From NCBI GenBank assembly GCA_021018815.1, contig JAITYX010000075.1, forward strand, positions 868,001 to 932,000: a stretch of 64,000 nt of DNA. Reading direction: 5' to 3'. The DNA is from Talinum fruticosum. Lineage: Eukaryota; Streptophyta; Magnoliopsida; Caryophyllales; Talinaceae. Position numbers and translations under genes: made by a program. Below are positions 58,919-64,000 of this stretch, one piece after another. Each line of letters opens with the position of its first letter. The first letter of the stretch is position 1. Under the pieces are notes generated by a model, which did no database searches, was not told the DNA's origin, and saw nothing but the letters and a program-made list of their open reading frames with translations.

Positions 58919-59700
58919 CACCATACCACCGATTGCTTCACACGACCGAGATGCTCATCTCTTTCTATGGCAAAGGCTAGCTTGTCCCTCCTCCTGGTGG
59001 TGTCAATGACTTCGAAGTTGATGTCTATGACAAAGACTCTTGTAAGAAGGAAATAAATTATCATTTGGCAATTTATAATATTAAACCTGACAAGTCCTCA
59101 AAATAAATAAAGGAAATAGTAAAAAAACTCACGAGTGGTCGTAGAATAGATTCTACTTCGATCGTAATGAAAGATTTCATCGTTCTTCTTTCTTCCTTTC
59201 ACCCATGGCTCATCCCTCTTCAAAATGAGTTGTGAAGTATATGTGATGGAACCTTCACTGGATGCGCTTTGAAGTTGTTCAAGCTTCTACTTGTACAACT
59301 TGTCCTCCAACTTCGTGTATCTCCTACGAGACATCGTATGGGGATACGCATTGCTCTTAATGATTTTTCGGTTGGCTTGACGTCGTGCTCGCACAAGTAA
59401 TTAAGACAACGAAGATATTAGTAAATGAGATTTAGATCGAAAAAAGGTAGCAAATGATAAATTACCTTCTATTTTGGAGATGAGATATATGCTTCAAACG
59501 TCCTCCGGTCTTCCTCGGTGATGAAGTTGTAGGCCTCCCGGGGTCTACTTTGTGCCTTTATCTCCTTTGTTTGGTAGACCCAAATAGCGGTAATGCAATA
59601 TTTGAAGTTTCTAGATTTTTCTGCTTTTTCATATCTACTTTTACTATTTTCCTTTAGCATGCTTTGTTTGTTTTAAATTTCGTATCTAATTATGTTGTGT
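58919..59700 (-). pseudogene. CACTA-1 transposon, Transposase_24-like gene part
   Basis: This is the continuation of CACTA-1 after Sirevirus C. On the minus strand 59469-59660 encodes FITEEDRRTFEAYI. The stretch 59180-59450 encodes pieces RARRQANRKIIKSN, YPHTMSRRRYTKLEDKLYK and RDEPWVKGRKKND, the pattern of PF03004 (plant transposase, Ptta/En/Spm) proteins. The stretch 58930-59050 encodes DINFEVIDTTRRRDKLA. The order, with Ulp1-like sequence downstream (38640-39300), fits one CACTA element. The right terminus was not found. Confidence 0.7.
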
Positions 59701-59759
59701 GTCTACCTTAAATATGTTATCTAAACTCACCTCTCAAACTAGTAAAGGTCATCTTTTGA

Positions 59760-60490
59760 CAAGTGGAATGGAAAGGCTTATTCCTACGTTTCATACCCCC
59801 GCCCTTAAATATGGATTGTCGGTTCTAGACCGATGCGATCAATTTTAAACCTCTTCCAAGCTTAGTTTTCCTATACTAAGATTGGAAGAGTATTTCATTA
59901 TTTTATTTTGTTAGTTTTTATTCTCAAAACCGACTAACGACTCTATTTTGTGATTTACTTCGTTAATCCGCTTCTCGGCGTTTCGGCTAGGAATTAAAAA
60001 AAGAAGGTTTTTAAATCGACAAACAGGCCATAGAAGCGAGACCGATTGCCTCGATCACGGGCCACGGCTTGCGCCGCCCACTGTACGGTGCTTTCTCTCG
60101 TCGGCGTCGGATCGTCGGTGGGTGAGGATTCGGTCCAAGTCGATGTTTTCACACCGGTTTGGCCCTATAGCCCCACGGCATAACCTAATTAACCTAATTT
60201 GTTTTATTTTTCAGTTGTGCAATAATATCCCAAGATTTCTGAAAATAATTTCTAAAATAAAATGATTAATAAAACCGCTATTAAATCTTACTTAATTTAT
60301 TTAAAATCAAATTATAAAACTCAAAAATCCTAATAAGAGATTCATCTCCGCTTTCAAAACTCAAATCAAATCATTTCATCTTCAAAACTCAAATCAAAGC
60401 CGGTTCCCCTCTTAATGGAGCCGACGCGCAGGGCCGTGGTTCATACGAGTGGCGACTCCGCTTGGGATAATCATTTATTACGAGGGAGAA
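59760..60490 (+). mobile_element. Tat/Ogre-like gypsy LTR 3' part and PBS-like junction
   Basis: Non-coding. The stretch 60235-60345 matches 28015-28130. Near 60455-60475 the sequence GAGTGGCGACTCCGCTTGGG resembles the LTR/PBS junction widely seen in plant Tat/Ogre-type elements. The LTR start and TSD were not found. The call rests on that motif and is tentative. Confidence 0.4.
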
Positions 60491-60800
60491 ACTTGAATGT
60501 TTGAGTTGTGAGTTCTTGTAATGTATTTGCATTAGGCATCCCATATTTAGGCAACCTCGAACATAGTTTTTTTATATGTTGTTGGACCATTAGGCTTTAC
60601 CTTTTTAAGAACAATTTTTGGATGAGGTTCGAACTGGTAACCCGGACGGGCCCAACTAGGCTTTATTTTCACGGAGGTGGTACATCTTCCCTCATAGCAA
60701 GCTTTCTGCGAAGGCACTAAATACCAGGTTTTAAATAATTAATAAGATATTAAAGTGTAAAATTTGTTTTAAATAATTAATCTAACAAGGTTTTAAGTAA
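60491..60800 (+). other. Possible gypsy leader sequence
   Basis: No gene is seen. It follows the PBS-like motif and runs into repeat K, with ATTAGGCTTTACCTTTTTAAG-like sequence and no ORF of note. Confidence 0.35.
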
Positions 60801-61631
60801 ATTATACTAAGCATGAAAGAATTACTCACTCATATTATAAATTGAAATGCATAAACAAAAATAAAAATATCATCTTTCAAATAAAACTATATAAATAAAA
60901 ATTACGTCATACTAAAAACTACAATACTAATAATACAAGCAATATTATCCTTTCCGGATACGAGGTGGTTGCCAAATGGTTGATGGATCAAGATCATGAC
61001 GGAGTTGATGGGTACGAGCTCGCGAGAAGAAAGTGATGAAGTCGGTCGTGATAATCATGAAAGTGAGTTGGGTAAGGAGAGAAAAAAGCTGCGTGATGAA
61101 AGTGGTGATAGATAAAAAATAGGTGATGAAGAGCTGATGGCGTGCGATTGTGGGTAAAGAAGCAGGAAGGAAAATTATGGTGATGATGATTTATTAATAT
61201 AAAAGGGTGGCTGCGTGGCTAATGAAAAAAAAAAAAAGTAAGGAAGAGTGGGCGGCTCGTTTTTGTGAAGATGATGAAGCCTCAAGCAAAAAGGGTTTAG
61301 CGGAGGTGGTCATAGATAAAGATTGGTCACCCTTTTTAATGAAATTAAAAGGGAGGTTAGAGGATTAAATTTAGGGTTATTTTTTTTATTATTCTCTTAA
61401 ATATAATTATTGACTTCCTAATTTTAATTTATAAAATAAATTACTATAAAATAAATATTTTATAACTCATTATTTTAGACCAACATCATATGTTATTTTG
61501 AACATTTTTTGTAATAAAAGTCCTTTTTTAGCATCATTGTTTCTCTTATTTACTTTATTAAACAATTACCTAAAAATAAACAAACTATAGTAAATTAGAT
61601 GAAATAATGTATAATATAAATTAAATCACTA

Positions 61632-61640
61632 TTAAAAATA
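61632..61640 (+). repeat. 9-bp target site duplication of MULE (left)
   Basis: TTAAAAATA, repeated at 62927-62935. Nine bases is diagnostic for Mutator-like elements. Confidence 0.93.
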
Positions 61641-61970
61641 GGATTATTGGATTCTAAAATCTCCAACTTTGGGGTCTTTTGATCGGAATATCCCGAAATC
61701 TAGATTGGCATGGCGGCATCCCGATTTTAAACCCTATTATTTGTATGTATCCCACCACCGAGTTACGGTTAAAACAACTCGGTGGTGATATGACGTGGCG
61801 GTGGCGATTATAAACGTGGCTACTTGTTCAGTCGCTTTTGACTTTCGCTAATGCCACGTTGACACTATCTCTCTCTTCCCTCGACCCCCACTAACCCCCT
61901 TTGTATCAACTAATTCAAAACATTTCGCTTTTCTCCTCTCTCTAACCCCCAATTCGAAACTCATTACTCC
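61641..61970 (+). repeat. MULE left terminal inverted repeat
   Basis: Contains GACGTGGCGGTGGCG and the tail CTAACCCCCAATTCGAAAC, both found inverted in the right arm. Confidence 0.9.
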
Positions 61971-62594
61971 AATTGTAGCATCGACATTTACGTCACTCGA
62001 ATAATTTAAGTTTAAAGGCAATCAAATTACAAAATTCGAGAAACTAAAACTTAAATTTGAGAGACTAAGCGTGAAATTTGAAGAACTAACACTAAAAATT
62101 GAAAAACAAAAATCGAATAACTAAAATTCGAAAAACTAAACCTAAATTCGGGCTTGCTGACGGGATCTCGCCGTCCGCCGTCCGCCTTCCCCTTCTCTTC
62201 GTCTGTCCGTCTGTTCCCTTTTAAAGGTCTTATCCTTCTCGTACTTTCTCCCGCCCTTGCTCGCTCTCGGTCGTGGATAGAGGCCAAATGGGTTTGGAAT
62301 TGTGAGGGCTGCGGTTCACGTTAGGTGAAGGAGACCGAAGAAGTGTCGGATCGGTTTGGGTCTCTTCGGGAAGAAGGCAGCGACTGTGAAGATGAGAAAG
62401 AGAATTAGAGAGAGCGATGGAGTCTTGTGTAGCCCCTGAACCGAAGAGGATGAGAGAGCTGGAGATGGTGTGGGGCTTTAGGTGGAAGACAAAGATGCGA
62501 GAGAAGAGATGAAAGAGGTCGGCGTGTGAGCCGAAGCAAAAGAGGTCTTGGTGGGGGAGGGGGAGCTGAGAACGTGAGGCAGGAGCACTAAGGG

Positions 62595-62926
62595 TAGAAG
62601 GGAGAGTTTCGAATTGGGGGTTAGAGAGCGGAGAAAAGTAGAAATGTTTTGACTTAGCTAATACAGAGGGGGTTAGTGCGGTTAGAGGGAAGAGAGAGAG
62701 AGTGACAACGTGGCATTCGTGAAAGTCAAAAAGTGGGTCAATAGTAGCCACGTTTATAATCGCCACCGCCACGTCATATCGCCACCGAGTCGTTTTAACC
62801 GTAACTCGGTAATGGGATACCTACAAATAATAGGGTTTAAATTTGGGATGCCGCCATGCCAATCGACATTTCGGGATATTCCGATCAAAAGAACCCAAAG
62901 TTGGGGATTTTAGAATCCAATAATCC
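62595..62926 (-). repeat. MULE right terminal inverted repeat
   Basis: Inverse of 61641-61970 with scattered substitutions and small indels. Confidence 0.9.
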
Positions 62927-63700
62927 TTAAAAATATGCATAATTTAACATTTAACAAATTACCTTTCCTTATAAAAACACACATAAAACATGAAACACAC
63001 TATAGACTTATATTGCTTCCAAAACAACTTGATGAAAAATTGTCTTTTCCCAGCAAGTGAAAAACTCGACATTAAATAGTCACCGAGATAGTTCATTCAT
63101 CAGCCTTACAACATTCTTTTATTAAGCAACAAAAACACATAGATCTCTTTTTTCCTCTATTAGTATGGTTCTAGTCATTAATCAGCCGAAAAGGGGCATA
63201 ACTCTCCCTCCCAACATAGATTACTACATTAGTAAGGCTAAACTTTAGACCTAAAGTTAAGGGGAAATAGTGCTTGAGCCACCAACTCCTACCAATATTG
63301 CTAAACTAATAATTTTTTTCTTTGTTTTGTTTTTCTTTAAAACTATTGTTTGCATGTTTCAAGTAATAAATGGCATTCAATGAAGGCAATCCTTCCAACC
63401 AGGTCTTTTTCATTCGCAAGCCGCTTAAGAGGAGCAAGTGTCATACAACTTGAACCAACATACTATAAACTTTATGAGGAAAGACAAAAGAAAAATCACA
63501 ATTTCAATGAGTTCTTCTACTAATTCAGTTGTCTCGGTAAATGGTTTTAGTCCTTTTAATGCCTCTATATGATCATATAACATGATGAAATAAAATGAAA
63601 AAACATGATTGCATTTATTTAAGAGATTTGTGAGGATCAACTTACACAACTCTAGATGACAATTAACATGCTCAAAACTTCTCACTTACAAAAGGGAAAA

Positions 63701-64000
63701 AACTAAAAATAGAAATATTTAAACAAGTTAACCTAGCATATATTCATGTTCATGCATTTACGCACAAGAAAAACACAAAAAAAATTATGTTTTTCAATTT
63801 TTTAAAAGAGATTCAAGAAAATAGAATTCAATGCATAAAATTAAATGCATTAAACACAACCTAATCATGCTCCGAAGGGTGGTGGGGGATCACATTTCCC
63901 TATGGATTTTGACTTTACGTGAGGTGTGCTTATCAAGAAAATAAGGCTTTCATTTAGAAGAGTTTCTTGGCGATTTTTGAAATCATTTTCATTTTGAGAG
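63701..64000. other. AT-rich stretch at window end
   Basis: No gene is recognisable. A word GGGTGGTGGGGGATCA near 63880 and a weak minus-strand frame do not suffice for a call. It probably continues the gypsy-derived repeat. Confidence 0.3.

Larger units (their letters stand above)
61641..62926. mobile_element. Mutator-like element with long terminal inverted repeats
   Basis: A 1286-bp element. The termini GGATTATTGGATTCTAAAAT are inverted copies, and similarity extends about 330 bp inward (61641-61970 and 62595-62926), with about 11 differences in the first 183 aligned bases. TSDs are perfect 9-mers. No transposase is present, so it is non-autonomous. The interior (61970-62595) is GC-richer than its surroundings and could be captured sequence (Pack-MULE type). 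The 180-codon open frame at 62230-62772 runs into the right TIR and is not recognised. Confidence 0.93.
60801..63700 (-). repeat. Repeat K, right copy, with a Mutator-like insertion
   Basis: It aligns with 28983-31282 and 37012-37130 in the same orientation and order. It lacks LTR X (empty site near 63571) but contains the MULE at 61641-62926. No coding potential is seen. It is probably the 3' region of a non-autonomous gypsy-type element. Confidence 0.7.

Noticed and set aside
37666..59700. Pairing the CACTA end at 20326 with that at 37666 as one element
   Set aside because: Orientation is wrong: 20326 is a right end and 37666 a left end, so the sequence between them lies outside both. They are two elements of one family.
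62230..62772. 180-codon minus-strand frame as a host gene
   Set aside because: It crosses from the MULE interior into the right TIR, so part of it is TIR sequence. No recognisable domain, so it is not called as a CDS.
1..64000. CRISPR array, phage-defence or other bacterial system
   Set aside because: There are no regularly spaced repeats of CRISPR type, no operons and no ribosome binding sites. All recognisable proteins are plant transposon proteins.
1..64000. tRNA or rRNA genes
   Set aside because: The only tRNA-related matches are the short initiator-Met primer sites beside LTRs. No cloverleaf-length match and no rRNA sequence was noticed by eye.

Overview
This window reads as repeat-rich nuclear heterochromatin of a flowering plant, probably a eudicot. 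The evidence is the mix of families: Ty1/copia elements of Sirevirus type with an extra envelope-like ORF after RNase H, a Ty3/gypsy chromovirus with a chromodomain, Tat/Ogre-type gypsy pol, CACTA transposons with Transposase_24 and Ulp1-like genes, and a Mutator-like element with long terminal inverted repeats. I found no intact host gene, rRNA, tRNA, CRISPR array or prokaryotic feature. Nearly every coding region is a transposon gene broken by stops and frameshifts. The longest convincing open stretch is the chromovirus integrase core (15808-16290). Species cannot be named from the sequence.

Layout, left to right. 1-1223: 3' part of a long gypsy-type LTR (family L2). 1224-7137: minus-strand Sirevirus copy A (gag, LTR, envelope-like ORF) with a solo LTR at 2307-3788 (TSD TGTTC). 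7138-7507 plus 19685-20326: end of a CACTA element (CACTA-1') split by a solo Sirevirus LTR, D (7508-8945 plus 19637-19684, TSD GTATA). D is itself split by a complete 10.7-kb chromovirus at 8946-19636 (TSD ATTCA). 20740-24319 and 27147-27670: minus-strand Tat-type gypsy pol, interrupted by an L2 solo LTR at 24325-27141 (TSD CTAAG). 28200-28982: LTR tail. 28983-31282 and 37012-37660: a gypsy-derived non-autonomous repeat (K) holding solo LTR X (31283-37011), which holds solo LTR Y (32351-35023, TSD CCTCG).

From 37666 a second CACTA (CACTA-1) begins. It is split at 40387/58919 by a plus-strand Sirevirus, C, whose LTR ends at 40393 and 58913 are flanked by TSD ATCCC. Between C's ends lie a smaller CACTA (CACTA-2, 40892-44375) and a minus-strand Sirevirus, B (44376-54469), with recognisable gag, protease, integrase, RT, RNase H and envelope-like regions. 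C keeps only part of its 5' LTR, the end of RNase H, its envelope-like ORF, its PPT and its 3' LTR. After CACTA-1 come a Tat/Ogre-like LTR/PBS fragment (59760-60490) and a second K copy (about 60800-63700) that carries a 1286-bp Mutator-like element at 61641-62926 (9-bp TSD TTAAAAATA).

The genes do not form a working pathway. What the window records is layered insertion, solo-LTR formation by recombination, and element fusion (shared LTRs). I see no previously undescribed functional system. The points most worth checking are the fused Sirevirus structures, the duplicated RT segment in the chromovirus, captured exon-like sequence in CACTA-2 and the MULE, and a recurrent CAG/CGAG length difference between repeat copies that may be a sequencing artefact.
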